DNA of 64,000 bases from an uncultured Clostridia bacterium (GCA_910583755.1 CAJTZO010000010.1:1-64000); one strand, 5' to 3'; positions 1 through 8,097 are shown, numbered from the stretch's first letter. Notes: a model not told the origin generated them from the sequence alone. Program-made: numbers and translations.

Positions 1-52
1 CTTGTTTCTTAATACGGGGAAGTTTGGGAAATGCCAAATATTTTTAAATTTC

Positions 53-81
53 TTGTATTTATTCGGCTAACCGTATATAAT
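53..81 (+). promoter_or_regulatory. Promoter of the HTH-vanR-vanS-like operon
   Basis: TTGTAT at 53-58 and TATAAT at 76-81 are separated by exactly 17 bases, a good vegetative sigma-factor promoter. It lies 35 bases upstream of the first gene of the operon. Bases 1-52 contain no gene I can support. Confidence 0.65.
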
Positions 82-115
82 TATAGTGATAGAACTTACA
101 GAAAGGGGAATAAAG

Positions 116-310
116 ATGTTAGAGTATATTTCTGCCCCGGAAGCGGCGAAGAAATGGGGCATTTCAGAAAGGCGGGTGCAAAAGTTATGTGAGGAAAACC
201 GTATACCGGGTGTGGCAAAATTCAGTCGCTTGTGGCTGATACCAAAGGACGCTGAAAAGCCAACGGATAAAAGGCACAAAAAGGTAGGAGGTAATACTTT
301 TAATGAGTGA
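116..310 (+). CDS. Small helix-turn-helix DNA-binding protein (MerR/excisionase-like)
   Basis: A 64-residue protein starting at the ATG at 116, which has GAAAGGGG 7 bases upstream; the in-frame ATG at 86 has no ribosome binding site and falls at the promoter. The sequence MLEYISAPEAAKKWGISERR followed by VQKLCEENRIPG is a typical winged-helix/MerR-like recognition fold seen in excisionase-type and small regulatory proteins of mobile elements. Its last codons overlap the next gene (start 303), so the two are translationally coupled. It probably regulates the two-component operon or the mobile element; which one cannot be told from sequence. Confidence in a DNA-binding role is good, in a specific role low. 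Confidence 0.75.
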   Translation: MLEYISAPEAAKKWGISERRVQKLCEENRIPGVAKFSRLWLIPKDAEKPTDKRHKKVGGNTFNE

Positions 311-995
311 AAAAATACTGCTTGTTGATGATGAAGTTGGAATTATAGACCTCATATCATTATATTTAGTAAATGAAAGATATGAAATTTTTTCTTTCAC
401 ATCAGCACATGAGGCTATGCAATGTATTAAAACAGAAAAAATAGATTTAGCAATTTTAGATATAATGCTTCCAGATATGAGTGGATTAGATATGTGCAAA
501 GAAATCCGTCAACAATTCAATTTTCCTATCATTATGTTGACAGCCAGAAATCAAGAAATAGATAAAATAAAGGGGCTGACGTTGGGAGCTGATGATTATA
601 TAACAAAGCCATTTTTACCATTGGAATTAGTGGCAAGAGTAAAGGCTCAATTAAGAAGATATAAACGATATGGAAATGAGCAAGAAGAAAAGGATATTTT
701 TGTTCATAATGGACTTGTATTAAATGTTAAAACGCATGAATGTATACTCAATGAAAAACCTGTTATTTTAACGCCAACAGAATTTTCAATTTTGCATATA
801 CTATGTAAAAACATTGGAAATGTTGTTAGCTCCGAAGAATTATTTCATCAAATTTGGGGAGATGAATGTTACAGTAAAAGTAACAACACTATCACTGTTC
901 ATATTCGGCATTTACGCGAAAAAATGGGGGACTCCTTTGAAGAACCCCAATATATAAAAACGATATGGGGGTGTGGATATAAAATTGAAAAATAA
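303..995 (+). CDS. VanR-like OmpR-family response regulator
   Basis: This 230-residue regulator has a receiver domain (residues about 3-115) with the acidic pair D9-D10, phosphoacceptor D53 in AILDIMLPD, the switch T in MLTARN and K in YITKPF, followed by an OmpR/PhoB winged-helix output domain (about 130-230) with the usual TPTEFSILHIL and RHLREKMG motifs. It overlaps the HTH gene upstream and the kinase downstream, giving a three-gene operon. The association with a matching kinase and a VanZ-type protein on a Tn916/Tn1549-like fragment suggests a VanR of the glycopeptide-resistance type. No vanH/vanA-type ligase or vanX/vanY gene is in view, so what it controls here is unknown. Confidence 0.85.
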   Translation: MSEKILLVDDEVGIIDLISLYLVNERYEIFSFTSAHEAMQCIKTEKIDLAILDIMLPDMSGLDMCKEIRQQFNFPIIMLTARNQEIDKIKGLTLGADDYITKPFLPLELVARVKAQLRRYKRYGNEQEEKDIFVHNGLVLNVKTHECILNEKPVILTPTEFSILHILCKNIGNVVSSEELFHQIWGDECYSKSNNTITVHIRHLREKMGDSFEEPQYIKTIWGCGYKIEK

Positions 996-2079
996 TTTTT
1001 TTGAACAAGAAAAAGATTTGCGAACTATATATAAAAAGCTATTTTTTCAAATGGCTATTACAGCTATTCTATATGCTGTATTTGGAATAACCGTATATCT
1101 TATGATTATTAACCTACTTAGGCATTTTAATATTTGGGGTGGTTTAGTAAATTGGATAGAACGAAATAGGATAATTGGATTTTTCACATATGTCGGAGTA
1201 GGATATACAGCTATTCTTTTTTACTATTGGGAAAAACCTTTTCATTACCTTAATAGTATATTGGTTACCACTTCAAATATATATCAACAAGAAGAAAAGA
1301 TGATAATTTTACCAACTCCATTAAAAACTATTGAAAAATATTTAAATGAGTTACGATTAAATGTTCAAGAAAGTAAAATTGCCGTGCAAAATGCCGAGCA
1401 ACGCAAAAATGATATGATTGCATATTTAGCGCATGACTTGAAAACGCCATTGACTTTTATTATAGGGTATTTAAGTTTATTGAATGATACACCAAATATG
1501 CCTATGAAACAACAAGAAAAATACGTTAATATAAGTATTGAAAAAGCAAAGCGATTAGAAAAAATGATTAACGAATTTTTTGATATTACCTGTTATAATC
1601 TCCAACAAATTGAACTTGAGAAAGAAACGATTGATTTGTATTATATGCTTGTACAGTTATCAGATGAGTTTTATCCTCTTTTATCAGCACATGGTAATAC
1701 GATAAAACTATTAGCAGATGAAGAATTAAATGTGTATGCTGACCCGGTAAGGCTTGCAAGAGTATTTAATAATATTCTTAAAAATGCAATCTCTTATAGC
1801 TATCCCAATACAGAAATTAAGGTTAATAGTAAAAAAGAACAAGGACATATTATCATAAGATTTCAAAATCAAGGAAAAACTATTCCACCTCAAAAGCTGG
1901 AGGCTTTATTTGATAAATTTTTCCGGCTTGATGAATCCCGTGCTTCAAATACAGGAGGGACAGGATTAGGTCTGGCAATCGCAAAAAATATTGTTGAGCT
2001 ACATGGTGGTAAAATTTCTGCGGAAAGCCAAAATGAAACTACAACATTTATTGTTTCACTTCCTATAATAGGAATATAA
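973..2079 (+). CDS. VanS-like membrane sensor histidine kinase
   Basis: A 368-residue kinase starting with GTG at 973, overlapping the regulator gene by 23 bases. Two hydrophobic segments (residues about 20-48 and 66-85) flank a short extracytoplasmic loop. The cytoplasmic part has a HisKA domain with the phosphoacceptor His in AYLAHDLKTPLTF and a HATPase domain with N box NILKNAISYS and G boxes FRLDES and GGTGLGLAIAKNIVELHGG. The short sensor region and partner regulator fit the VanS subgroup. It should phosphorylate the regulator encoded at 303-995. The stimulus cannot be inferred with confidence; cell-wall stress or glycopeptides is the family expectation. Confidence 0.85.
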   Translation: MDIKLKNNFFEQEKDLRTIYKKLFFQMAITAILYAVFGITVYLMIINLLRHFNIWGGLVNWIERNRIIGFFTYVGVGYTAILFYYWEKPFHYLNSILVTTSNIYQQEEKMIILPTPLKTIEKYLNELRLNVQESKIAVQNAEQRKNDMIAYLAHDLKTPLTFIIGYLSLLNDTPNMPMKQQEKYVNISIEKAKRLEKMINEFFDITCYNLQQIELEKETIDLYYMLVQLSDEFYPLLSAHGNTIKLLADEELNVYADPVRLARVFNNILKNAISYSYPNTEIKVNSKKEQGHIIIRFQNQGKTIPPQKLEALFDKFFRLDESRASNTGGTGLGLAIAKNIVELHGGKISAESQNETTTFIVSLPIIGI

Positions 2080-2137
2080 AATTTCAATATTCTCTTAGGA
2101 TTTTCTTAGGAAATAGTCAAGTAATACCTAAATTCCG

Positions 2138-2179
2138 AAAAGCTCTTATCGGCTATAATATTGTTGATAGGAGCTTTTT
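2138..2179 (+). terminator. Terminator after the vanS-like gene
   Basis: Bases 2138-2150 (AAAAGCTCTTATC) pair with 2166-2178 (GATAGGAGCTTTT) with one G-U wobble, followed by T residues. It separates the two-component operon from the vanZ-like gene. Confidence 0.7.
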
Positions 2180-2204
2180 ACTTTGTTTTATCGGTGGAAT
2201 ATCT

Positions 2205-2240
2205 ATGAAAAAAACAATCAAACATAATAGGAGGATATGA
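2205..2240 (+). CDS. Possible 11-codon leader ORF upstream of vanZ-like gene
   Basis: An ATG at 2205 with GGTGGA seven bases upstream opens an 11-codon frame (MKKTIKHNRRI) whose stop codon ends at 2240, two bases before the vanZ-like start at 2243. The AGGAGG that serves vanZ lies within its last codons. The layout would couple translation of the two frames, but a frame this short can arise by chance and there is no protein-level evidence. Confidence 0.25.
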   Translation: MKKTIKHNRRI

Positions 2241-2242
2241 AT

Positions 2243-2857
2243 ATGTCAATCACAGATATTTTAATCCGTTCACTAAGCGGATATATTTTTGTAGTTCTGG
2301 GAATTGTATTGTATTTTTGGTGTTTGAAGAAATCTGAAAAAAAGCAAACACCAATCCATATCGCAACCGTATTTGTGTTTTGCTATTATTTGATTGGAAT
2401 TTTGACAATGACTGGTATTGGAAAATTAAAATCTTTTTCGCCGGAAATCGTGCTAATCCCATTTCTGGATATGATAAGCGGACCGATAGATACCGTCTTA
2501 AATATTGTCTTGTTTGTTCCATTAGGCTTTTTTCTTCCTTTGTTGTATAAGAAATATAGCCGTATTAGCAACATTGCATTAACAGGTTTTCTTTTTTCAT
2601 TATCTATTGAAATTGTTCAAATGTTTGGCAGAGGTTCAACGGATATAAATGATTTGATTACAAATACGGTTGGAGCGAGTTTGGGATATTTTACTTATAA
2701 ATGGTTCGTTAGAATAGCACGAAAAGAAGTTCTTGCAAAGTTTCAAAATAATAAAATCAATGATGAAATTGAAGTATTGCTTTTTATAGCTTACTCATTT
2801 GTGATTATGGTTACAATTCAGCCTTTGGTTATTAGCAACCTATTCGGGCTTGGATAA
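2243..2857 (+). CDS. VanZ-family integral membrane protein
   Basis: A 204-residue membrane protein. I prefer the ATG at 2243, eight bases after AGGAGG (2229-2234), over the ATG at 2237, which is only two bases from it. Hydrophobic segments are seen at residues about 9-27, 40-58, 72-95, 104-125, 138-152 and 178-197. The pattern DTVLNIVLFVPLGFFLPLL, then SIEIVQMFGRGSTDINDLITN, is the VanZ family signature (the N-x-x-x-F-x-P-x-G motif and the later Q...R-x-x-D-x-x-D stretch). VanZ of Tn1546 gives low-level teicoplanin resistance; many VanZ homologues have no known role. It sits right behind a VanR/VanS-like pair, which supports a cell-envelope role. Confidence 0.85.
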   Translation: MSITDILIRSLSGYIFVVLGIVLYFWCLKKSEKKQTPIHIATVFVFCYYLIGILTMTGIGKLKSFSPEIVLIPFLDMISGPIDTVLNIVLFVPLGFFLPLLYKKYSRISNIALTGFLFSLSIEIVQMFGRGSTDINDLITNTVGASLGYFTYKWFVRIARKEVLAKFQNNKINDEIEVLLFIAYSFVIMVTIQPLVISNLFGLG

Positions 2858-2933
2858 GTTATCATCTGTTTAATCATTACAATAAACTTACCATCACGAA
2901 ATTATTTAAGTTCCAATAGCATAGAATAACAAT

Positions 2934-2975
2934 CTGCCGCACGACGGCAAAAGAAAAAAAGCCGTCGTACAGCAG
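2934..2975 (+). terminator. GC-rich hairpin after vanZ-like gene
   Basis: Bases 2934-2948 pair with 2961-2975 (core ACGACGGC with GCCGTCGT) with wobble pairs, loop of about 12 A-rich bases. No T-run follows directly, so it may be a transcript-stabilising hairpin or part of tandem terminators with the next one. Confidence 0.5.
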
Positions 2976-3002
2976 AGGTATTTACACATGCTTATTCTTA
3001 CG

Positions 3003-3038
3003 CGGCGGCTTTTGAGAAATCAAAGCCGCCGTTTTTTT
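3003..3038 (+). terminator. Rho-independent terminator
   Basis: CGGCGGCTTT at 3003-3012 pairs perfectly with AAAGCCGCCG at 3022-3031 and is followed by seven T residues. It insulates the vanZ side from the mobile-element regulators that follow. Confidence 0.8.
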
Positions 3039-3075
3039 CTATTGGCAATATGCAAACGCTCTTAATAAAAGGTAC

Positions 3076-3098
3076 GGCGGCTAAAGGAGGTAGCCGCC
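3076..3098 (+). promoter_or_regulatory. Hairpin presenting a Shine-Dalgarno in its loop
   Basis: GGCGGCTA at 3076-3083 and TAGCCGCC at 3091-3098 form a perfect 8-bp stem whose 7-base loop is AAGGAGG, the ribosome binding site of the small ORF that begins at the very next base (ATG at 3099). This exact arrangement suggests control of translation or a protein/RNA binding site. Confidence 0.6.
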
Positions 3099-3209
3099 AT
3101 GAAGCACAAACAGTATCGACAAAATCCGTCGGTCATTGATTTGTTAAAAAAATCATGTCTTTTAAAACGGGATATTTTGCCTATGAGTATGAATACACAT
3201 ATCATTTAG
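3099..3209 (+). CDS. 36-residue peptide of the mobile element
   Basis: The ATG at 3099 follows directly after the SD-bearing hairpin and opens a 36-codon frame ending at 3209 (begins MKHKQYRQNPSVIDLLKKSC). The N-terminus is basic; there is no membrane segment or recognisable domain. Because of the AAGGAGG, translation is likely, and it may be a leader peptide or a truncated copy of a larger element gene. It lies 100 bases upstream of the sigma-like gene and in the same orientation. Function unknown. Confidence 0.4.
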   Translation: MKHKQYRQNPSVIDLLKKSCLLKRDILPMSMNTHII

Positions 3210-3311
3210 TATGTCTTGATAACTCGTATTACTCAAATACCTATGCGGATATATTCTGCATGGGTTTTTGTTGTAATAGCCCCCTACTGGGAAGAAAGGG
3301 GGTGAGAGAAA

Positions 3312-3770
3312 ATGAGATATTCTGAACAGTTCATGGAGCATATCGAATATGCGTTCAATGCGTTCTGCAAGATTGTCCTGCGCCATGAAGCCATTAACGC
3401 ATGGCGGGATTTGAAGCGGAAAATGGAACGGGAAATATCCCTTGACTATCTGATGTCAGAACGATATTTTGAACCGTCTGCTATGGACAGCTACTTTGAA
3501 AAGCAGGACAAGCCGACCGTATTTCTTGTGTTGGGAAAGGAAGTTATCGTTGATGATGAACGGTTAGCAACGGCATTATCAAGATTACCGGAATTAAGAC
3601 GGGAAGTTCTGTTGCTTTATTACTTCGTTGGCTATCGTGATGAAGCAATCGGCAGACTGTACGGACGTTGCAGGAGTACGATAAACCGCAGGAGAAATGT
3701 TGCACTGAAACAGTTACGGAAAGAATGGGAGAGATTGGAAGATGAGGAACAGAAAACTGATACCTTTTGA
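3312..3770 (+). CDS. Sigma-70-like regulator of a Tn916/Tn1549-type element
   Basis: A 152-residue protein. The C-terminal third has a sigma region 4-like layout: RLATALSRLPELRREVLLLY, then YRDEAIGRLYGRCRSTINRR, i.e. the turn-helix motif that binds a -35 element. The N-terminal part (NAFCKIVLRHEAINAWRDL) matches the family of small sigma-like ORFs found near the excision/integration end of Tn916- and Tn1549-type elements (Tn916 orf7 class). The start at 3312 has GGGGGTGAG upstream; those G residues (3298-3302) can pair with CCCCC at 3280-3284, so the site may be partly masked in the transcript. Its stop region overlaps the next gene by 29 bases. Confidence 0.8.
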   Translation: MRYSEQFMEHIEYAFNAFCKIVLRHEAINAWRDLKRKMEREISLDYLMSERYFEPSAMDSYFEKQDKPTVFLVLGKEVIVDDERLATALSRLPELRREVLLLYYFVGYRDEAIGRLYGRCRSTINRRRNVALKQLRKEWERLEDEEQKTDTF

Positions 3771-3942
3771 GGTAATTGAACGAGCCGTAGCCGGAGAGCC
3801 AGAAGCGATAGACGCAGTATTGCGGCACTACACTGCACACATCAAATACCTGTCTATGTATAAGGGGCATATCAATGATGATACACAGGACAGATTAAAA
3901 ACAAAACTAGTTGAAGCTATATTGAAATTCCGCTTCGACTGA
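3742..3942 (+). CDS. Helix-turn-helix regulator of the mobile element (Tn916 orf8-like)
   Basis: A 66-residue protein overlapping the end of the sigma-like gene. It reads MRNRKLIPFEVIERAVAGEP, then EAIDAVLRHYTAHIKYLSMY, and ends LVEAILKFRFD, which is the pattern of the short HTH proteins encoded next to the sigma-like gene in Tn916/Tn1549-like elements. Such pairs are usually followed by excisionase and tyrosine integrase genes; neither is present here, so the element's right end is either deleted or was never part of this copy. This supports the view that 1-4.8 kb is a remnant rather than a working element. Confidence 0.75.
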   Translation: MRNRKLIPFEVIERAVAGEPEAIDAVLRHYTAHIKYLSMYKGHINDDTQDRLKTKLVEAILKFRFD

Positions 3943-3950
3943 TAGGAAGT

Positions 3951-4067
3951 AGCAAAGACAAGAAAAGCTGTCAAGGATAAACTTCGCACTTCGCGCCCTT
4001 GACAGCTTTTCCCGCCTTTGCTTGTGAGTAGTCAAGAGGGCGAAATCAGCAGACTGCTTTCGCCCTC
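3951..4067 (+). terminator. Two strong hairpins downstream of the element regulators
   Basis: AAAAGCTGTCAAGG at 3963-3976 pairs perfectly with CCTTGACAGCTTTT at 3997-4010; AGCAAAG (3951-3957) and CTTTGCT (4016-4022) extend it. A second perfect stem is GAGGGCGAAA at 4036-4045 with TTTCGCCCTC at 4058-4067. They can end transcription from either side and may also be part of the element's end structure. Confidence 0.6.
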
Positions 4068-4155
4068 AATCCAGTATGGAATATTTGTTACACGATAGAG
4101 GGCGTTTCTCACTTGATTTAAGCGCATTACAGCGGAGATAAGGACAAGGGTAAGG

Positions 4156-4625
4156 TTTTATACTCCTACCCTCAAAAACGGTGTTCTATTGCGTAACATG
4201 GTAAACAATATTTCTTTGTACTGCCGTTTCCATTCCATTCTTTTCCATTCCTGCGGCTCTGCCGCTATATCGTGCTTCAAAGGAGAGGGGTTAGGGGAAA
4301 GGATAGGAAAGGAATAGATATTTGATTAAGTCTGTATTTGGTTTTTCTTTAGTTAGTTATATCTTTATTTAATTGCGTTGGATTTTCCGATGTCGGATAA
4401 CCCGGTGTCGGAAAATCCAATATCGGATAATCCAACACCGGGAGTTGTTACGGTGTTCAAAATCCGTCTCATCCAATCGCTTTATAAAACTAATGCTTTC
4501 TTGGGTAGGTATGTTACGCAGTAGAGGTTAAAAAGTCCTTGATTTATGCGACTTTCAGAGCATGGAAAACACTTAGACGATATTTTATATTCCAACCCTC
4601 AAAAACAGCGTTCTATTGCGTAACA
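4156..4625. repeat. Direct repeat of about 43 bp, copies 427 bp apart
   Basis: Bases 4156-4198 and 4583-4625 match at 39 of 43 positions; both contain CCCTCAAAAAC and end in GTTCTATTGCGTAACA with small changes. The segment between them holds no convincing gene. Repeats of this kind near the end of a conjugative-element remnant could mark an old recombination or deletion. Confidence 0.6.
4380..4442. repeat. Interleaved inverted and direct repeats
   Basis: GGATTTTCCGA (4380-4390) pairs with TCGGAAAATCC (4408-4418), and CCCGGTGT (4401-4408) pairs with ACACCGGG (4435-4442); TCGGATAA occurs twice between them. Read as protein in one frame it gives PMSDNPVSENPISDNPTPG before stopping after 4530, so it could be either a DNA structural site (origin or binding iterons) or the decayed repeat region of an element protein. 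The rest of 3943-4839 contains only the hairpins and repeats listed here. Confidence 0.5.
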
Positions 4626-4839
4626 GAAAAGCAGAGAACCGACCACTAATGAAAGTGATGTGTTCTCTGCTCTTGTTTGCACCCTGTTTGTCAGCGTTGA
4701 TGATAAGTTGTTGTAAATACTTCCTTATCACCGTAAAACTAATAATTCTAGGGCTTTTATTTTTATCTTTTTAATATGTAATTCTAATTACTACACTTTT
4801 TAAAGGGTCTTAAAAAATATCGAATGCTACTTCATCAAT

Positions 4840-6516
4840 TCATTCTACTGGTATATTGGTATATAGCATCAAAACATCCATTAAGTCTCCACCGATAATT
4901 TTTGCCTCTTTCAAATCAGGCCAAGCATAGTTTCCAAGAAGTAAATTAGCAAAATCATTCAAGGTTGGAATATTGTCATAATCTTCTGTCTCAATATATT
5001 TTACAATTTCTGTAATTGCAATGGAAATACCACCTGCAGCTGCAATAAAACCACATACTTGCTGTGTTACCTTACAGAAATTAGAAGCAAAAAAGCCGCC
5101 TGTTGTTTCTGCAGTAGCAGAAGCTATTTCACTAGCAGCAGTATTAATTACAGTGGAAGCTGCTTGTATTTCTTCCTGTGCAGTTTCTGCGATAGCTTGT
5201 TCTGCAATTTCAACTTCTGCCACTGTTTCTTCTACTACAATTGTTGCAGCTTTTGCTGCAATTTTACCTTTGATTGCTAAGGCACCACAAGCAAGTGATG
5301 CAACAGCAGAAACTACTTCTATTACAATCTCTGTAATTTTAAGCCACTCTGCAACTTCTACAGAAGCAGTAACTTTATTATATTGAAATGCACTTTTGTT
5401 ATCTGTAACTAATACATAATTTCCATCACTATCTCTTTTTTCAATTTTTATTTCAACTTTCTGCGTTAAATTCATATTCACAGTGATGCCAGGAGAAGGG
5501 GAATAATGCATTCCTACAATTTCTATTTCAATAAAATTAGAATTTATTTTTATTTCTAATGCACCTTTGGGAATGGTTGGCTGTATTACAGAATCATTTT
5601 CTAATTTAAACTTATCCCAGTTCATTTTTTTATTGTTGGTAATAGAAATTTTATCTTTTCCAATGTCAAAATCTTCTTTTTTGGAACCTGTGATAATAGC
5701 AACAGCAGAAGGTAAAAGGATGTGTTTACAGAATTTTTCGCCGCTTATAAATAATACAGAGTTTGCATTTTTTGGCATATTTTCAAATATACGAGTGTCA
5801 ATTTGTTGAGATTGTGTTGTGATTTTATCATTATCTAGCATGGTCAATATGCCAAAATAGCAATGATTATCATGTGTTCTTTCAAAAGCATAGCTGACAT
5901 CCGTAGGTATCAACCATTGAAAATCTTCTTTTCCTTCGGCAATTTTTCCACTTAGCATTACCACACCAAAAGCAGCAGAAAATTCTTTTAAATGTTCCTT
6001 GAAGTAGTCTGCAAAACCCTCTTTTATCAAATCAATAAGTAGTCTATCTTTTTTTTCATCTAGTCCATTGATAATTGTACTATCTAATATTTGTATCTCT
6101 TTTTCGTCTTCTGCTGTAATTTTACTTGCTATACCAGTTTTTCCTTTTATATTGTAACTTTCATCTGATACTGCCTTTAAATTTAGTGATAGTCTAATAT
6201 CACTTTTTGAAATATCATATATAGAAATTTCATTACTTTCTTTTGTTTCAATGTTTGCATAAGCATTTCCTAAAATACAAGACATGTATATAATTTCTCC
6301 TGAACCTCCTGGAGTAATTTCCCATTTTTCCCATTTACACAATTTTGTTTTGTCATTTTTATCTCCTGATATGGTACAAAAAATATCTATACCCAATAAA
6401 CTACCTTGTTTTGTAATAGAAAAATCTTGAGGTAATTTTTTTTGTTTGGCGATAGACTTATTTACTACCTCAATAGAAGCAGCGTTTACTGCTCCCCATC
6501 CATTTGTAGTAATCAT
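4840..6516 (-). CDS. P47/OrfX-like TULIP-family protein
   Basis: A 558-residue protein with a good start (AAAGGAGGAAAC before ATG at 6516). The N-terminus TTNGWGAVNAASIEVVN, the motif WEKWEITPGGSGEIIYMSC near residue 65-85, FQWLIPTDVSYAFERT near 200-215 with CYFGILTM after it, and the C-terminal LLLGNYAWPDLKEAKIIGG resemble the clostridial P47 family found beside botulinum neurotoxin (P47, OrfX2, OrfX3), whose structures are TULIP (lipid-binding-like) barrels. No signal peptide is visible. Residues about 395-500 form a hydrophobic, alanine-rich helical stretch that is typical of a membrane-active or hairpin insert. A second, shorter relative lies directly upstream. No neurotoxin gene is in the window. 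The assignment is from remembered motifs, not a search. Confidence 0.6.
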   Translation of the reverse strand: MITTNGWGAVNAASIEVVNKSIAKQKKLPQDFSITKQGSLLGIDIFCTISGDKNDKTKLCKWEKWEITPGGSGEIIYMSCILGNAYANIETKESNEISIYDISKSDIRLSLNLKAVSDESYNIKGKTGIASKITAEDEKEIQILDSTIINGLDEKKDRLLIDLIKEGFADYFKEHLKEFSAAFGVVMLSGKIAEGKEDFQWLIPTDVSYAFERTHDNHCYFGILTMLDNDKITTQSQQIDTRIFENMPKNANSVLFISGEKFCKHILLPSAVAIITGSKKEDFDIGKDKISITNNKKMNWDKFKLENDSVIQPTIPKGALEIKINSNFIEIEIVGMHYSPSPGITVNMNLTQKVEIKIEKRDSDGNYVLVTDNKSAFQYNKVTASVEVAEWLKITEIVIEVVSAVASLACGALAIKGKIAAKAATIVVEETVAEVEIAEQAIAETAQEEIQAASTVINTAASEIASATAETTGGFFASNFCKVTQQVCGFIAAAGGISIAITEIVKYIETEDYDNIPTLNDFANLLLGNYAWPDLKEAKIIGGDLMDVLMLYTNIPVE

Positions 6517-6576
6517 AATATGTTTCCTCCTTTGTTATTTTTTTGTTGTATAAGACAAATAAATAAAATCTGATTT

Positions 6577-7815
6577 TTAATTGCATTGAATATATAAATT
6601 ATCACAAAATCCACCAATACTTTGTGGCAAATCAACACCCCAATTTACAGCATGAAATCCAAATTCCTTTGCATTTAGACTATACTTTGAAAGGCCTGAT
6701 TTCATGGATTCCTCTAATGACATGCTAATGCATCCTATTACAATATTTAATATTCCTAAGGAAAGGATACCAATCCACTCTTCCCAGGAAGGAATAGATT
6801 TGTTTACACTTACTGTAAATTTTGGGTCAGATTCAAACATTATAATATCTTCCGTTTCTTTTCTACAATACAAGATTCGATTTTTAGAGGAAAGGGAAAA
6901 ATCAATATATGCATCTGTTAATCCTTTTATAGGGCATCTTCCACTTAAAATGGTAACTGCTTTTTCATCGCTAATATGAAAATCAAAAGAAGAAATATAA
7001 GGATTATAATGAATTGCTCCTGCTTTGACGGACCTTAGAGGAATATTACCATTGTTTAAAATTTTACTTCCTTCTATACGATAATTATTTTCCTGAGAGC
7101 CTTTGAAAAAATCGGGCATCTTTTTTTTCATAAATATTTCATTAAATTTTTTTACAGAAAGCATAAAAACAGCATGATATGCTTTATTATTTTTATCATA
7201 TAAAAGGTCGTTGTCTACAATAGAAGGTAGTTTGGAAATATCCCGATTGTCTAGCACACCTAATATGATAAGAAAACCTGTAAGAGCTGAGTTTGATGGC
7301 TGATACCAAATATATCGAATTTGTTTTAATATGATGCCAGATGCATTAATTTGTGTGATTTCAGCTAATGCTAAACTTAATTTCTGTGCATTTTCTTCTA
7401 TGGTTTGTATGTAGGCATCCTTTATGATGTCAAGCAAAAGCTTATTATCTGGATAATCTTTAAAAGTGCCTTCTTCATCTATATTTAACATTACTACATT
7501 ATCTTTTTGGCAGTTTAAAATAATATGTCCTAAAGAATCATTTTTTTGAATATAAGATAAAGTAATTCTTAGTTTTGATTTCATATTTTTAAAACAAATC
7601 GTATTTCCCACTTTTCCAGAGGAGGTAACTTGAATTACAATAAAATTTGAAGAACCACCATTTACAATTTTCCATTCTGTAAAGGTTGAGTTTATCTGTA
7701 TTCCAGAAAATTCTTTCTTGACTTTTAAATGAAAATTACTTTTTTCTGCTTCCAGTCTTTTGTTTAATAATTTAGCAGAACAACCATATATAACATCCCA
7801 TTCGCTAATATTCAA
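6577..7815 (-). CDS. Second P47/OrfX-like TULIP-family protein
   Basis: A 412-residue protein, upstream of and co-oriented with the one at 4840-6516 (60-base gap). It shares the same landmarks in the same order: MNISEWDVIYGCSAKLLN at the N-terminus, FTEWKIVNGGSSNFIVIQV near residue 65-85, RYIWYQPSNSALTGFLIILG near 165-185, AIHYNPYISSFDF near 265, and a C-terminal FHAVNWGVDLPQSIGG. One hydrophobic stretch (WIGILSLGILNIVIGCISM) lies near residue 345-363, where the paralogue has its long alanine-rich helix. The two are paralogues and likely work as a pair. The ribosome binding site is weak (GGTGA). Sequence 7816-8097 upstream is AT-rich with no clear gene. Confidence 0.55.
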   Translation of the reverse strand: MNISEWDVIYGCSAKLLNKRLEAEKSNFHLKVKKEFSGIQINSTFTEWKIVNGGSSNFIVIQVTSSGKVGNTICFKNMKSKLRITLSYIQKNDSLGHIILNCQKDNVVMLNIDEEGTFKDYPDNKLLLDIIKDAYIQTIEENAQKLSLALAEITQINASGIILKQIRYIWYQPSNSALTGFLIILGVLDNRDISKLPSIVDNDLLYDKNNKAYHAVFMLSVKKFNEIFMKKKMPDFFKGSQENNYRIEGSKILNNGNIPLRSVKAGAIHYNPYISSFDFHISDEKAVTILSGRCPIKGLTDAYIDFSLSSKNRILYCRKETEDIIMFESDPKFTVSVNKSIPSWEEWIGILSLGILNIVIGCISMSLEESMKSGLSKYSLNAKEFGFHAVNWGVDLPQSIGGFCDNLYIQCN

Positions 7816-8097
7816 AAAATCACCATACTTTCTAAATTTTATATAAAGTTTAGCTTTTTATTTAAAACTCTTTGCATTGTAACTTCTGATATTATATCAT
7901 AAATTGTATTATTTTTTATACAAAAATATTGTACAAAGAACTATTTCAGCAATATTACTTTATGTGAAGCAAACAATGGAATGTTTTTTTATTTTATTTG
8001 TGTAATATCACCTTTTGAAAGGCAATACAAAAAAATAATAGAGATACAGGGAGATTCTTTTAAAAATATAAACAATAGATGTTTCTTTCTTTGATAT

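Noticed and set aside
5021..5386. 121-residue plus-strand ORF rich in Ala and Ile
   Set aside because: It lies wholly antisense to the alanine-rich helix of the P47-like gene and is explained by that gene's repetitive codons; no ribosome binding site.
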